Positions 50,967-60,244 of a stretch of DNA of 64,000 nt are shown here, in pieces. How positions within the stretch are numbered: position 1 is the first letter of the stretch; every line of letters starts with the position of its first letter. Location: contig NZ_JACHES010000004.1 in assembly GCF_014201585.1 (NCBI RefSeq), positions 1-64,000 on the forward strand. Reading direction: 5' to 3'. The DNA is from Anoxybacillus tengchongensis. GTDB lineage: Bacteria > Bacillota > Bacilli > Bacillales > Anoxybacillaceae. The notes beneath the pieces are model-generated. The model saw nothing but the letters and a program-made list of their open reading frames with translations, made no database searches and was not told the origin of the DNA. The translations under genes were made by a program, and so were the position numbers.

Positions 50967-52685
50967 TCACCTTTCATTGATATATTCATTCCATTCTTGA
51001 ATAAAGTGCTGCACCTCATCTATTGGCATCGGTTTAGCAATGTAATATCCTTGTGCCATATCACATTGTTGTTTATTTAAAAATTCATATTGTTGCTCTG
51101 TCTCGACCCCTTCCGCCACGACCGATAAATGCAAATGATGCGCCATCATAATAATTGTTGAGACGATCGTCGCATCATCGCTATATAAAGATAAGCGACG
51201 AATAAACGATTGATCGATTTTTAAAATATCAATTGGAAAACGATGCAAATAACTTAATGAAGAAAAACCTGTCCCAAAATCATCAATAGCTAGTTTAAAA
51301 CCGCACTGTTTTAACTGTACAAGTTTTTGAACAGATTCCTCTGCATTTGGCATAATCGTACTTTCCGTTAGTTCTAATTTAAAAAAGCGTGGATGTACAT
51401 CGTTTTGTTTGACAATCGTCGATAGTTGCTCAACGAAATCATCTTGTTGAAAATGAACAGCAGAAATATTCATTCCGATTTTCATATGCGGAGCGAATTG
51501 GTGAATCGCCTTGATATGTATACATGCTTGTTCGAATAGCCATTTTGTTATTGGAACAATCAATCCCGTTTCTTCTGCAAGCGGAATAAATTGCCCAGGA
51601 GAAATGAAACCGATATTCGGTTGTTGCCAACGTATTAACGCTTCAAGTGCTTCAATTTTTTTCGTTTTCATATTAACAATGGGTTGATAGCAAATGAATA
51701 ATTCATTTCGTTCAATCGCTTTTCGTAAATAATTTTCTAACATGACCACTTCGCTTTGGTAGTCTAACTTAGCTGTATATAACTCAAAGCGATTTCTTCC
51801 GCTTTCTTTCGCTTTTTGCATAGCACGATCGGCTCGACGTAATAATGTTTCACCATCACCTCCGTCGTTTGGGTACATGCTTATGCCGATGCTTGCTGAC
51901 ATATATACATCTTTTCCGTTTAACATAAAAGGAGCTTGTAATGATTCAATCATTTGTTCTGCTATGCTAACAGCTTCTTGAACATCCTTTAGTTTAGGTA
52001 AAATAACTACAAATTCATCTCCACCAATACGCGCTAACGTATCCTTCGTGCGCAGTAGCTTTTTTAAACGATTGGCTACCTTTTTTAACAATACGTCTCC
52101 ATTATGATGTCCAAGCTCATCGTTAATATATTTAAAGCGGTCTAAGTCAAGAAACAAAATAGCTAATTGTTGATTGTAGCGACGTGCCATATCAAGTAAA
52201 TGTTGCAGACGTTTCGTAAATAATTGTCGATTTGGAACGTTGGTCAACAAATCATAGTTCGATAATCGCGCAAGTTGCTCCATCGTCCGCTTATGTTGCG
52301 TCACATCTGAAAAAATTGCTACATAATGTGTTGGATTTCCGGTAGCGTCATAGATAGCTTTAATCGTTAACCATTCTACAAACAACTCGCCATTTTTTCG
52401 TTTGTTCCAAATTTCTCCCTTCCAAACCCCATGATCACGTATCGTTTCCCACATATTTTCATAAAATACTCGATCGTGTAAACCAGAGCGAAGAATATTC
52501 GGTTTTTTTCCGAGCACTTCTTCTTGTGTATAACCTGTTACTGTTTCGAAAGCTGGGTTAGCTAATAAAATATGCCCTTCACTATCCGTAACAATGATTC
52601 CCTCGTCTGCTTCTTGAATAACGGCATGAGACACAGATAAAAATGTATCTAAACCAAACAAAGATGCTAATTTTTTGTTCAAGGC
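50967..52685 (-). CDS. PAS-GGDEF-EAL c-di-GMP enzyme
   Basis: About 572 aa, cytosolic. PAS (about 15-125, with GYTQEEVLGKKPNIL), GGDEF (catalytic RIGGDEFVVI; inhibitory site RTKD five residues before it) and EAL (EALIRWQ, DDFGTGFSSLSYL, KIDQSFI). Both active sites look intact, so it may make and degrade c-di-GMP. Start is probably TTG 52685 (AGGGGAG 8 bp upstream); ATG 52700 is the alternative. It begins about 20 bp after the rnpB terminator, so its promoter is unclear. Confidence 0.88.
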   Translation of the reverse strand, partial: ALNKKLASLFGLDTFLSVSHAVIQEADEGIIVTDSEGHILLANPAFETVTGYTQEEVLGKKPNILRSGLHDRVFYENMWETIRDHGVWKGEIWNKRKNGELFVEWLTIKAIYDATGNPTHYVAIFSDVTQHKRTMEQLARLSNYDLLTNVPNRQLFTKRLQHLLDMARRYNQQLAILFLDLDRFKYINDELGHHNGDVLLKKVANRLKKLLRTKDTLARIGGDEFVVILPKLKDVQEAVSIAEQMIESLQAPFMLNGKDVYMSASIGISMYPNDGGDGETLLRRADRAMQKAKESGRNRFELYTAKLDYQSEVVMLENYLRKAIERNELFICYQPIVNMKTKKIEALEALIRWQQPNIGFISPGQFIPLAEETGLIVPITKWLFEQACIHIKAIHQFAPHMKIGMNISAVHFQQDDFVEQLSTIVKQNDVHPRFFKLELTESTIMPNAEESVQKLVQLKQCGFKLAIDDFGTGFSSLSYLHRFPIDILKIDQSFIRRLSLYSDDATIVSTIIMMAHHLHLSVVAEGVETEQQYEFLNKQQCDMAQGYYIAKPMPIDEVQHFIQEWNEYINER

Positions 52686-52705
52686 AAACTCTCCCCTCAT
52701 ATTCC

Positions 52706-52743
52706 CAAAAAACAAAAACTCCCCTGACGTTATGCAGGAGAGT
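52706..52743 (-). terminator. rnpB terminator
   Basis: CTCTCCTG / CAGGGGAG stem (G-U pair) with TTTTTGTTTTTT after it on the minus strand. Confidence 0.8.
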
Positions 52744-52748
52744 GAGAC

Positions 52749-53163
52749 CATGAATCATGTTCTGTAAGCCATGTTCTGTTCCGTCGTACTGCAAACGGCT
52801 CGCGCCTCGTACTTCGGTGGTAATCATCTATCTACAGGCTGTATGCCTGTCCTTCTCTCCGTTCATTTCCTTTGAGAAGGTGCCCCTACCATCATTTGGG
52901 TTTCTCGCTCGTGGGGTTTACCGCGTTCCACTCTTGCCGTTTCCAGCAAGACTACGTCACTGTGGCACTTTAAAGGTAGTCGAGCCATATCCATTGAAGG
53001 ACGTAGGCTCTTTCCCTGCCGTCAGCCCAGCTCATCGCCAGACTGCCCTAGCTTATGCATTCGCTAGGCACGAACACTACGGGCATCTCAGCACCGTGCG
53101 AGCATGGACTTTCCTCTACGATGCATACACATCGCAGCGATTACCCGAACATGATTCATGTAA
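52749..53163 (-). ncRNA. rnpB: RNase P RNA, bacterial type B
   Basis: About 415 nt. Minus strand shows the universal cores: GAGGAAAGTCCATGCTCGC, AGTGCCACAGTGACG, GGTAAACCCC and the 3' GCAGTACGACGGAACA region, plus the terminal P1 helix (ATGAATCATGTTC with GAACATGATTCAT). Layout matches B. subtilis type B RNA. Catalyses 5' maturation of tRNA. Lies between gpsB and the ypsC block as in B. subtilis. Ends are set from P1 and are accurate to a few bases. Confidence 0.96.
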
Positions 53164-53219
53164 GCATATGTTAGTATATCCGAAACGATAAGCCAAATCA
53201 ATAGAAAAGGTTGGAACAT

Positions 53220-53516
53220 TTATTCGTAAAGTTTGTTTCCAAAAACATGTTTTTCCAAATTGGAAAGACGCTGTAAAATATCAAAGTTCGTCGTTCCCGT
53301 TTGAGATGGCTGACGTTTTTGTGCCTCCTGCAATTGGCTTTTCAATTTTGCATTTTCTTGTTGTAATTGTTCAATCATTTGATGAAATGTTTCATAGTCT
53401 TTAATGACTAAATCAAGAAAACGATCAACTTCATCTTGATTGTATCCGCGCATACTTATTTTAAACTCTTTTTCAAGAATGTCTTTTGCTGTTAAGTTGA
53501 TGCGATCTGAAAGCAC
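53220..53516 (-). CDS. gpsB: Cell-division protein GpsB
   Basis: 98 aa: DivIVA-like N-terminal domain ([37 protein letters not shown]), then coiled coil and a short C-terminal helix. Guides penicillin-binding proteins between septum and side wall. Start is GTG 53516 after GAGGTGAGCAAAC. Confidence 0.95.
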   Translation of the reverse strand: MLSDRINLTAKDILEKEFKISMRGYNQDEVDRFLDLVIKDYETFHQMIEQLQQENAKLKSQLQEAQKRQPSQTGTTNFDILQRLSNLEKHVFGNKLYE

Positions 53517-53612
53517 GTTTGCTCACCTCAATTATCCATGTCTACACCTATTCTTTCAAAAAAAACAGTCCTTGTCAATTTTTCATTTTCACAAACTTCG
53601 TCTTTTTTTCGA

Positions 53613-53643
53613 CAAAAAACCGAAGGCGACTTGCCTTCGGTTA
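53613..53643 (-). terminator. cotD terminator
   Basis: CCGAAGGC / GCCTTCGG, 5-nt loop, then TTTTTTG on the minus strand. Confidence 0.85.
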
Positions 53644-53874
53644 AAATGGTCGTGGAAACGGGCTAGCTCCCGGACAAACAACATGTTGATGTGATACATC
53701 GTTCACAACAGATTGTGTATGCGGAAAATAATGTTGATGCTGGAACAAATGATGGTTCACATACGTCGTATGTGACGGATGAATGTGTGGCACAATCGTT
53801 GTTTGCATTTGATGTTGTGTACAACATTTTGTTGGATGAACGATTGGCGGCATCATATTTGGGCGACAGCGCAT
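53641..53874 (-). CDS. cotD: Spore coat protein CotD
   Basis: 77 aa, His/Pro/Gln-rich: MRCRPNMMPPIVHPTKCC, then TTIVPHIHPSHTTYVNHH. Matches CotD inner-coat proteins made late in sporulation. AAAGGGGTATGAAAT before ATG 53874. In B. subtilis ypsA lies between gpsB and cotD; it is absent here. Confidence 0.9.
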   Translation of the reverse strand: MRCRPNMMPPIVHPTKCCTQHQMQTTIVPHIHPSHTTYVNHHLFQHQHYFPHTQSVVNDVSHQHVVCPGASPFPRPF

Positions 53875-53959
53875 ATTTCATACCCCTTTCGTATTAAAGT
53901 TTGTTACACTTCTAGCATATGTACAAAGGGGTATACATGTACTAATGGAAACACCTATT

Positions 53960-54055
53960 TTACATGAACGTATAAATGTTATGCTTCATATTCGCAAAAA
54001 TAACAACTGTAACACCTATTAAAACAAAAAACAAATATAAAATTTTTTTACTCAT
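53960..54055 (-). CDS. Tiny membrane peptide upstream of cotD
   Basis: 31 aa: MSKKILYLFFVLIGVTVVIF, then ANMKHNIYTFM. One membrane helix with a basic start. GGAGAGAGAAGCG site. Family not recognised; the good ribosome site argues that it is translated. Confidence 0.5.
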   Translation of the reverse strand: MSKKILYLFFVLIGVTVVIFANMKHNIYTFM

Positions 54056-54199
54056 CGCTTCTCTCTCCGCAATTCATATTGTTCACAAATATACATTCTA
54101 CTTTATTCTTTTTCGTTCGACAAGCAGGGAAAACTTTGTCATTTTTTGCGCTTCCCTCGGAAATAACATAAAAAATTTCCTTCTTATTTTTACAGTACA

Positions 54200-54208
54200 T
54201 GATATAAT
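54200..54208 (+). promoter_or_regulatory. Extended -10 promoter of hemAT
   Basis: TG-A-TATAAT at 54200-54208, about 35 bp before the hemAT start; no clear -35. Confidence 0.55.
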
Positions 54209-54243
54209 ATTCTAGGGGATTTTTTATAAAAATTGGAGGGAAA

Positions 54244-55614
54244 ATGATGTCAAAATGTCCATTTCACACTCTTTTCAATGAACAGGGGGCTATTCAGCTG
54301 TTCCGTAAAAAAAATCAAAAAGAAAATGAAGATACGAATCTTCGTCCTTCTACATCTTCACACGTTACAACGTATTATCGACAACTCCTTTCAAGCGATC
54401 GGAAACAACAAGTTTCTTTCGTTCGATTAACAGAAGAAGATGTGCAACGACTTGCTTCGATTCGCCCGCTCTTTGCTAAACATGTCGAACGAATCGTTAA
54501 TGTGTTTTACAATCAAATTGGACAAATACCAAATTTAAGACGCATTATTGACAATCATTCCACGCTTGATCGTTTAAAACAAACGTTGCGCGCTTATTTA
54601 ATGGATATGGTCTCTGGGGAAATTGGTGAGCAATATATTATACGGCGAAAAGTGATCGGAAACGTTCATAACCGAATCGGTCTATTCCCAGAATGGTATT
54701 TAGGCGCCTATACAATCATTCAAAATGAAGTGCTTCACATATTAATGGAAGAGCTCCCACCAACAGAAGCAACAAATATTTACCGCTCGTTTGCTAAACT
54801 TTGTTCATTCGATATGCAAATTGCGATTGAAACGTATATTGAGTCGTATACATCGTCCATGATGAAGTTAAATGAAATTGCAGAGTTGCAACATCGTTTA
54901 ACAGAATCATCGACAACGCTTGCTTCAAGTGCAGAAGAAACGACCGCTTCCATTTTTGAAGTACAAAAAAATGTCCAAAACATGTTAGATGAAGTAACGA
55001 CCATCCAGCGTCAATCCGTCCAAATGACAGAGCGTGTTGAAAAAGGAAAAGAAGATGTGAAACAAACATTAACAAAACTCGATGGCGTTGCTAAATTAAT
55101 CGAAGGAACAAAATCGTTGACAAACGAACTAACAGATAGCTCACGAAAAATTGGGGAAATCGTCAATGCGATTCGCAGCATTTCAAACCAGACGAACATT
55201 TTATCATTAAATGCCAACATTGAAGCAGCTCGCGCTGGTGAACATGGAAAAGGATTTGCCGTTGTAGCCAATGAGGTGCGAAAGCTTGCTACGCAAACCG
55301 AGCAATCGCTAGACTACATTCAAAATCACATCGATGTTGTCCAACAAACGATTCGAAAATTTGAACATGCGTTTCAACAAATTGTCGACGAAACGAGAGC
55401 ATTCCGACAAGCAAATGAAAGCATTATTCATATTTTTGATCAGTCTGTCACCGATGTAAAATCAACAAACAAAAAAATCGATCAATTTACTTCACTCATT
55501 GGACAGTTTCATCAAATGTTTGATGAAATTTCATCCGCTGCCTCACAAATTGCTGAAATGGCCGAACAGTTAAACGATTTAAATCAAGAACTGACCGAAA
55601 AGTTTAATTCGTAA
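54244..55614 (+). CDS. hemAT: Globin-coupled oxygen sensor HemAT
   Basis: 456-aa cytosolic receptor. Globin domain (about 45-215) with proximal haem ligand His142 in [16 protein letters not shown], then an MCP signalling domain with the hairpin [20 protein letters not shown]. No membrane helix. In B. subtilis it binds O2 and signals to CheA for aerotaxis. TTGGAGGGAAA before ATG 54244. First of four co-directional genes leading into a partner-switching set. Confidence 0.92.
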   Translation: MMSKCPFHTLFNEQGAIQLFRKKNQKENEDTNLRPSTSSHVTTYYRQLLSSDRKQQVSFVRLTEEDVQRLASIRPLFAKHVERIVNVFYNQIGQIPNLRRIIDNHSTLDRLKQTLRAYLMDMVSGEIGEQYIIRRKVIGNVHNRIGLFPEWYLGAYTIIQNEVLHILMEELPPTEATNIYRSFAKLCSFDMQIAIETYIESYTSSMMKLNEIAELQHRLTESSTTLASSAEETTASIFEVQKNVQNMLDEVTTIQRQSVQMTERVEKGKEDVKQTLTKLDGVAKLIEGTKSLTNELTDSSRKIGEIVNAIRSISNQTNILSLNANIEAARAGEHGKGFAVVANEVRKLATQTEQSLDYIQNHIDVVQQTIRKFEHAFQQIVDETRAFRQANESIIHIFDQSVTDVKSTNKKIDQFTSLIGQFHQMFDEISSAASQIAEMAEQLNDLNQELTEKFNS

Positions 55615-55637
55615 TTGTTAAACGGAGGAAGATGACG

Positions 55638-55967
55638 ATGAAGCATCCACGGCTGAAATACGAGCAACGAACGTTTGCTCATATCGACGACATGGCGGAA
55701 ACGTTGCTTCACGAAGTAAACGAGCAACTCATTCGCATCGATATGGGGCTTCTCCCGAATAATGTACCGTCACGAAATTATGCGAAGTTTCGTCTCATGC
55801 ATTTACAACGCTCATTTGGAGAGAGCATCCCACTCTCGTTTCGTTCAACATATAACTCTTTATGGAGCCAATTGTATCGTCTCGAGCATCAATGTGATTA
55901 TAAACATCCTTATATAAAACAACTTTTGATTCAATTAAAAAACAATGATTCAAGCTCAGCTAAATGA
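55638..55967 (+). CDS. Unknown protein in the hemAT partner-switching operon
   Basis: 109 aa, soluble, all-helical, with no signal or membrane segment: KYEQRTFAHIDDMAETLLHE, then NQL-like helices, NYAKFRLMHLQRSF and a polar end. I recognise no family. ATG 55638 is 9 bp after GGAGG. It overlaps the RsbW-like gene by 23 bp, so the two are co-translated and probably interact. Confidence 0.75.
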   Translation: MKHPRLKYEQRTFAHIDDMAETLLHEVNEQLIRIDMGLLPNNVPSRNYAKFRLMHLQRSFGESIPLSFRSTYNSLWSQLYRLEHQCDYKHPYIKQLLIQLKNNDSSSAK

Positions 55968-56340
55968 AACAAATTATAGCACCATGATTTCAGCGATGCT
56001 CGAGCAAATACATGGTCATATGCAACTAGACGACATGCAAAGATATACAATTCAATTAATATTATGGGAGCTCGTCTCAAATGTCATTCGACACTCTAGA
56101 AAAAAATATGCTACTGTACACATCAGCTGGTCAGATGAAGCAATCGCCATTGAAGTCATTGATGAAGGAGACGGCTTTCAATGGGAGGAAAAACTCAGCG
56201 CTCCTCCTCCTGATTTCACTCGTCAAGGAGGACGCGGACTTTTTCTCGTTCAACAGCTTGCTTCCCATTTTTCATTTGACGAAAAAGGGAAACGTGCTGT
56301 CGTCATGATCGCACGAAAAAAGGGGGAAAAACATGATTAA
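55945..56340 (+). CDS. RsbW-like anti-sigma/partner-switching kinase
   Basis: 131-aa HATPase with N-box LILWELVSNVIRHSRK, G1 DEGDGF and G2 GGRGLFLVQQL. No HisKA domain, so it is of the serine-kinase (GHKL/RsbW/SpoIIAB) type that phosphorylates a STAS protein. No ribosome site; translation relies on the overlapping upstream gene. No sigma-factor gene is near, so the partner it holds is unknown. Confidence 0.85.
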   Translation: MIQAQLNETNYSTMISAMLEQIHGHMQLDDMQRYTIQLILWELVSNVIRHSRKKYATVHISWSDEAIAIEVIDEGDGFQWEEKLSAPPPDFTRQGGRGLFLVQQLASHFSFDEKGKRAVVMIARKKGEKHD

Positions 56341-56626
56341 CATTGTAACATATGGTGACAAAATCGTTGTCTCTTTTCAGCAAGATATTAACTTTGAAAC
56401 GTCACGCATGATGGAAGAAACAATTCAATCGCAGCCGTGGGATACATCCCATTTACAAATTGATTTATCTGCCGTTCGGTTTATTGACAGCTCTGGTGTT
56501 CGTTTGCTCATCAGCTGGTTATATCCACTGAAAGATCGAGTGCGCATTGAAATGACAGGTGTTTCAGCTCCTATTAAACATATACTATCCATTTGTCAGC
56601 TCGATCAAATTGTTGACATCAAATAA
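56333..56626 (+). CDS. STAS-domain anti-anti-sigma-like protein (RsbV-like)
   Basis: 97 aa. Core IDLSAVRFIDSSGVRLLI with the phosphorylatable Ser after Asp, then a helix and ISICQLDQIVDI. Substrate of the RsbW-like kinase and of PP2C-type phosphatases. AAAAGGGGGAAAAAC precedes ATG 56333, and it overlaps the kinase gene by 8 bp. Confidence 0.88.
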   Translation: MINIVTYGDKIVVSFQQDINFETSRMMEETIQSQPWDTSHLQIDLSAVRFIDSSGVRLLISWLYPLKDRVRIEMTGVSAPIKHILSICQLDQIVDIK

Positions 56627-56652
56627 GCGATCTTTCGAAAGATCGCTTATTT
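56621..56652. terminator. Bidirectional hairpin between the STAS gene and the PP2C gene
   Basis: AAATAAGCGATCT / AGATCGCTTATTT with 6-nt centre; contains or abuts both stop codons. Confidence 0.7.
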
Positions 56653-57783
56653 GATGTGAATGGAAACGAACGTAATATCGTCATTTCCTTTATCATATTG
56701 TGCTTTTTCATTTATTTTTTGTACCATCTCATCAAATGTATGAGCCGTTTGCATCATATCGGTAAGCTGTTCTGCACATTCTTCACCTAACACTTCGATT
56801 AATCCGTCTGTATAAATCATAAGATAAGTGTCATGTTGAAACGAAACCGTCCCTTTTTTATAAGGGGCATTTGATACAATGCCAATTGGAATGCCCCCTT
56901 CTTTAAGAAGCATTGTTTTTCGGTTAGTCATCAATATGGCTTGAGGGTGACCTGCGTTTACATACTCAATGACTTTCTTTTTTACATCAATCGTTCCATA
57001 AAAAGCTGTAAAATAATACTTCGTCTCTTTCCCGAACAATTGAAACGCATGGCGATTTAACTCATCTACAACAAGAAGCGGGTCTGTCACTTTCGTCATT
57101 AATCCATGTAATAAAGAACGAATCGACATGGCAACAAGCGCAGATGCAACACCGTGCCCCATGACATCAATCACAATAAAAGCATACATATGTGAACGAA
57201 CTTGTTGCCAAAAATATAAATCACCAGATAGCTGTGAAGAAGGAATATATGTTCCGACAAAATGAATATGTTCATTATTCATCGGTTCAGGAAGTAAACC
57301 TTCTTGAACGAGTCGAGCTAAGTGTAAGTCTTCATTCATCTTTTTTTGCATCGTCCACATATGCCGATAACTTTCTGTATACGCTTCATTCGTTCGTTTC
57401 AGTTGATCCATCGTTTCTTTTTGGCGATACGCCAATTGAACACGCGAAACGAGTTCGACCATTGTAAACGGCTTGCGAATGTAATCAAATGCCCCCGCTG
57501 CAAACGCTTCCACTAACTTTTGTTCATCATCGTAACCTGTAACCATTAATACAGGGACATGATGTAATTGCTCATGTTGCTTCAATCGCCGACACCATTC
57601 AATACCGTCTGTTCCAGGCATACAAATATCCATTAAAATGACATCGACATGTTGAGATAAAATATATGCATATGCCTCATCCGCATCTTCAAACGGATGA
57701 ATGGAAATGCCTTTAATATGTTCGAGCATCGCCTCTATCATTTCTAATGTCGGCACGTAATCGTCAATAATCACTACTTTCAT
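56647..57783 (-). CDS. Response-regulator/PP2C phosphatase
   Basis: 378 aa. Receiver domain (1-120; phospho-acceptor Asp52 in VILMDICMP, Lys in YIRKPF), coiled-coil linker (about 125-160), then a SpoIIE/RsbU-type PP2C domain with metal-binding Asp in SQLSGDLYFW and VIDVMGHGVASALVAM and NDDITF near the end. Phosphorylation at Asp52 should switch on dephosphorylation of a STAS-Ser. Convergent with, and 20 bp from, the STAS gene; the obvious partner. Confidence 0.9.
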   Translation of the reverse strand: MKVVIIDDYVPTLEMIEAMLEHIKGISIHPFEDADEAYAYILSQHVDVILMDICMPGTDGIEWCRRLKQHEQLHHVPVLMVTGYDDEQKLVEAFAAGAFDYIRKPFTMVELVSRVQLAYRQKETMDQLKRTNEAYTESYRHMWTMQKKMNEDLHLARLVQEGLLPEPMNNEHIHFVGTYIPSSQLSGDLYFWQQVRSHMYAFIVIDVMGHGVASALVAMSIRSLLHGLMTKVTDPLLVVDELNRHAFQLFGKETKYYFTAFYGTIDVKKKVIEYVNAGHPQAILMTNRKTMLLKEGGIPIGIVSNAPYKKGTVSFQHDTYLMIYTDGLIEVLGEECAEQLTDMMQTAHTFDEMVQKINEKAQYDKGNDDITFVSIHIK

Positions 57784-57879
57784 CTTCAGCCGCCCTTTTC
57801 AGCATATTTTCCTATACTTCATTTATACACACCGTTCATTCGAAAAGGCTAGTATAAAGATGAAAGTTTTGCAAATTTT

Positions 57880-58641
57880 TTATTTCCCGATAAAATGTGG
57901 ACGACGCTTTTCTAAAAAGGCGCGAATACCTTCTTCGTGGTCTTTTGTTTTACGCATTTCTGCTTGATACGTCGTCTCCATTTGTAACGTGTTTAATAAC
58001 TGTTCTTCGCTTAAATAAGCATACAACTGCTTTGTTGCGATCATCGCACGAATCGGTTTTGCTAGCCACTCCGTTACTTTCTGTTGAATCGCCTGCTCAT
58101 CACCGATTTCATCAATCAGTCCCACTTCATATGCCTCTTGTGCACTCATTACTTTTCCTTCCCATATGATTTGCTTCGATTTGACATCACCAATTTTTCG
58201 TTTTAAAAAGAAATGCCCCCCACCATCTGGAACTAAGCCAATACCGATAAAATTCATTGCAACGCGCGCTTGTTCGTTTGCGATCACATAGTCACAAGCA
58301 AGCGCTAAACTAAATCCTAACCCTGCAGCTGCACCGTGCACGTAACTGATCGTTAGTTTCGGCAATTGATGTAACGTTATTGCAATTTGTTTAATCGTTT
58401 CCATCACTTCTATGAATGAATGTTCATTCGTTGACTGCAACATCGTTTTAATGTCTCCCCCTGCACTAAATCCTTTTCCACGCCCACGAATGACGACAAT
58501 ATCCGCCTCGCTTTTTTCCACTTCTTTTAACGCTTGTAACAACTCCGCTAACATTTTCTCGTTTAAAGCGTTCAGCGCATCTGGACGATTCAACTCAATT
58601 GTTGCAACTCGATCTTCATATGACAATACGATATGTTCCAT
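57880..58641 (-). CDS. Enoyl-CoA hydratase/isomerase family protein
   Basis: 253 aa crotonase fold: oxyanion residues in GRGKGFSAGGDIKTM and HGAAAGLGFSLALACD. Position 3 of the catalytic pair reads PDGGGHFFLKR, so Gly rather than Glu at one usual site; it may not be a classical hydratase. ATG 58641 is 9 bp after AGGAG. No fatty-acid operon around. Confidence 0.85.
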   Translation of the reverse strand: MEHIVLSYEDRVATIELNRPDALNALNEKMLAELLQALKEVEKSEADIVVIRGRGKGFSAGGDIKTMLQSTNEHSFIEVMETIKQIAITLHQLPKLTISYVHGAAAGLGFSLALACDYVIANEQARVAMNFIGIGLVPDGGGHFFLKRKIGDVKSKQIIWEGKVMSAQEAYEVGLIDEIGDEQAIQQKVTEWLAKPIRAMIATKQLYAYLSEEQLLNTLQMETTYQAEMRKTKDHEEGIRAFLEKRRPHFIGK

Positions 58642-58714
58642 CTTTCCCATCTCCTTCTTTCGTATGTTCGCTGTTTTTTTCGACATATGTGAGTAAAATC
58701 CTGCACAAAAAAAT

Positions 58715-58743
58715 AGAAAAAGACGACATTACCTGTCGCCTTC
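58715..58743 (-). terminator. thiE terminator
   Basis: AAGGCGACA / TGTCGTCTT (G-U pair) with T-run on the minus strand. Confidence 0.75.
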
Positions 58744-59382
58744 TTGTTTTGTACGCATGACAATCTCATATAGTCGTTTTGTTTGTTCACAAATATGCTC
58801 AGCACGGCAAATGGCAGAAATGACGGCAATTCCATCTGCCCCCGCTTTGATGACTTGTTCCGCTGTTTGTTCTGTAATCCCACCAATCGCAACGAGTGGA
58901 ACATGTTTTTCGTGCGCACGAATATGTTCAATCATCGTCAGTCCACATGCTTGCTTTGCATCGTCTTTTGAAACGGTTGGGAAAATGGGACCTAGTCCGA
59001 CATAATCGGCGTGAGCAGCAAGCGCTTTTTTTACTTCAGTCAAGTTATGAACGGATACCCCTAAATATTTATTCCCTATGCGATCGCGAACGCGTTCAGC
59101 CGCTTCGTCCTCTTGTCCGACATGAATACCGTCTGCCTGTAAGGCAAGCGCTAAATCAACATCATCATTTACAATAAAAGGAATGTTGTGAGCAAGACAT
59201 CGCTCAAACAATTTCTCAGCTAAACGATATTTTGCAACTCCTGTAAGTGCCCCTTTTCCTTTTTCCCGAAACTGAAACATCGTAATGCCGCCTTCAATCG
59301 CTTCATCCAGCACAGCAAGCGGATCTTTCATACAATCGACGCTTCCCATCACAAAGTATAAAGATAGTTTTTGTTTCATCAT
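58729..59382 (-). CDS. thiE: Thiamine-phosphate synthase
   Basis: 217 aa TIM barrel: MFQFREKG, IVNDDVDLAL, DGIHVGQEDE, GLGPIFPT and AIGGIT match ThiE. Joins HMP-pyrophosphate and thiazole phosphate to thiamine phosphate. ATG 59382 lies 1 bp after the thiM stop. Confidence 0.94.
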   Translation of the reverse strand: MMKQKLSLYFVMGSVDCMKDPLAVLDEAIEGGITMFQFREKGKGALTGVAKYRLAEKLFERCLAHNIPFIVNDDVDLALALQADGIHVGQEDEAAERVRDRIGNKYLGVSVHNLTEVKKALAAHADYVGLGPIFPTVSKDDAKQACGLTMIEHIRAHEKHVPLVAIGGITEQTAEQVIKAGADGIAVISAICRAEHICEQTKRLYEIVMRTKQEGDR

Positions 59383-59383
59383 T

Positions 59384-60178
59384 TTATTCCCCTCGAATGC
59401 GTGCGTATTCATTCACTTCTTCTGCGCTCGTTTCGTATAAAGCATTAAGAAATGCAAGCTGAAAAGAACCAGGCGCTTTGGCATGTTTCGCCGCTTTTTC
59501 AGCTGCTACACCGTAATAAGCAAGCGCAGCGACAGATGACATCACCACATTTTCTCCTACACTAGCAAATGCACCTAACACCGAGCTTAATAAACAGCCT
59601 GTTCCTGTCACTTTCGTTAACATGGCATCACCGTTTGAGACGATCATTACTTTTTCACCATCTGTCACCACATCATCTTTCCCAGTCACAACAACTGTAC
59701 AACGAAACATACGCGCTGCTTTTTTCGCTACATGCACGAGATCCCCTTGCACATCCCCTGCATCGACTCCTTTTGTGCGTGCTTGTTCTCCAGTAATACT
59801 TGCAATTTCGGATGCATTTCCACGTAAAATCGAAATGTTCACTTCGTGTAATATACGTTTTGCTGTTTCGGTGCGATACACTGTCGCACCTGCCCCAACA
59901 GGATCGAAAACAACGGGAACATTTGCTTCGTTTGCCGCTTTTCCGGCAATAACCATCGCTTCTACGTCTGTTTCGTTTAATGTACCAATGTTTAATACAA
60001 GAGCACGTGCTAAACGAACCATATCCTCTACTTCTTCTTTTGCATAAGCCATAACAGGAGATGCACCTAGAGCAAGTAAACCATTCGCAACAAAATTAGT
60101 CACCACGACATTTGTCATATTGTGTACAAGTGGTGATTCCTCTCTCACACGTGTTAACCATTGTCCTACATTCATCAT
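59384..60178 (-). CDS. thiM: Hydroxyethylthiazole kinase
   Basis: 264 aa ribokinase-fold: [36 protein letters not shown] and GTGCLLSSV (active Cys in the anion hole region). Phosphorylates hydroxyethylthiazole for salvage. First gene after the TPP riboswitch; GGGGGAATGA before ATG 60178. Confidence 0.94.
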   Translation of the reverse strand: MMNVGQWLTRVREESPLVHNMTNVVVTNFVANGLLALGASPVMAYAKEEVEDMVRLARALVLNIGTLNETDVEAMVIAGKAANEANVPVVFDPVGAGATVYRTETAKRILHEVNISILRGNASEIASITGEQARTKGVDAGDVQGDLVHVAKKAARMFRCTVVVTGKDDVVTDGEKVMIVSNGDAMLTKVTGTGCLLSSVLGAFASVGENVVMSSVAALAYYGVAAEKAAKHAKAPGSFQLAFLNALYETSAEEVNEYARIRGE

Positions 60179-60190
60179 TCATTCCCCCTT

Positions 60191-60227
60191 AAAAAATAAA
60201 AACTAGTCGGACAGAATCGACTAGTTT
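60191..60227 (-). terminator. TPP-riboswitch terminator
   Basis: AAACTAGTCG / CGACTAGTTT followed by T-rich tail; lies between the aptamer and thiM, so TPP should favour termination. Confidence 0.85.
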
Positions 60228-60244
60228 GCACACTCAAAACATAG

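Noticed and set aside
52757-53191. Plus-strand open frame of 144 codons over the RNase P RNA
   Set aside because: It lies wholly on the antisense of rnpB, has no ribosome site and the RNA structure explains the sequence.
53976-54215. Plus-strand 79-codon frame
   Set aside because: No ribosome site; overlaps a better minus-strand small gene and the hemAT promoter.
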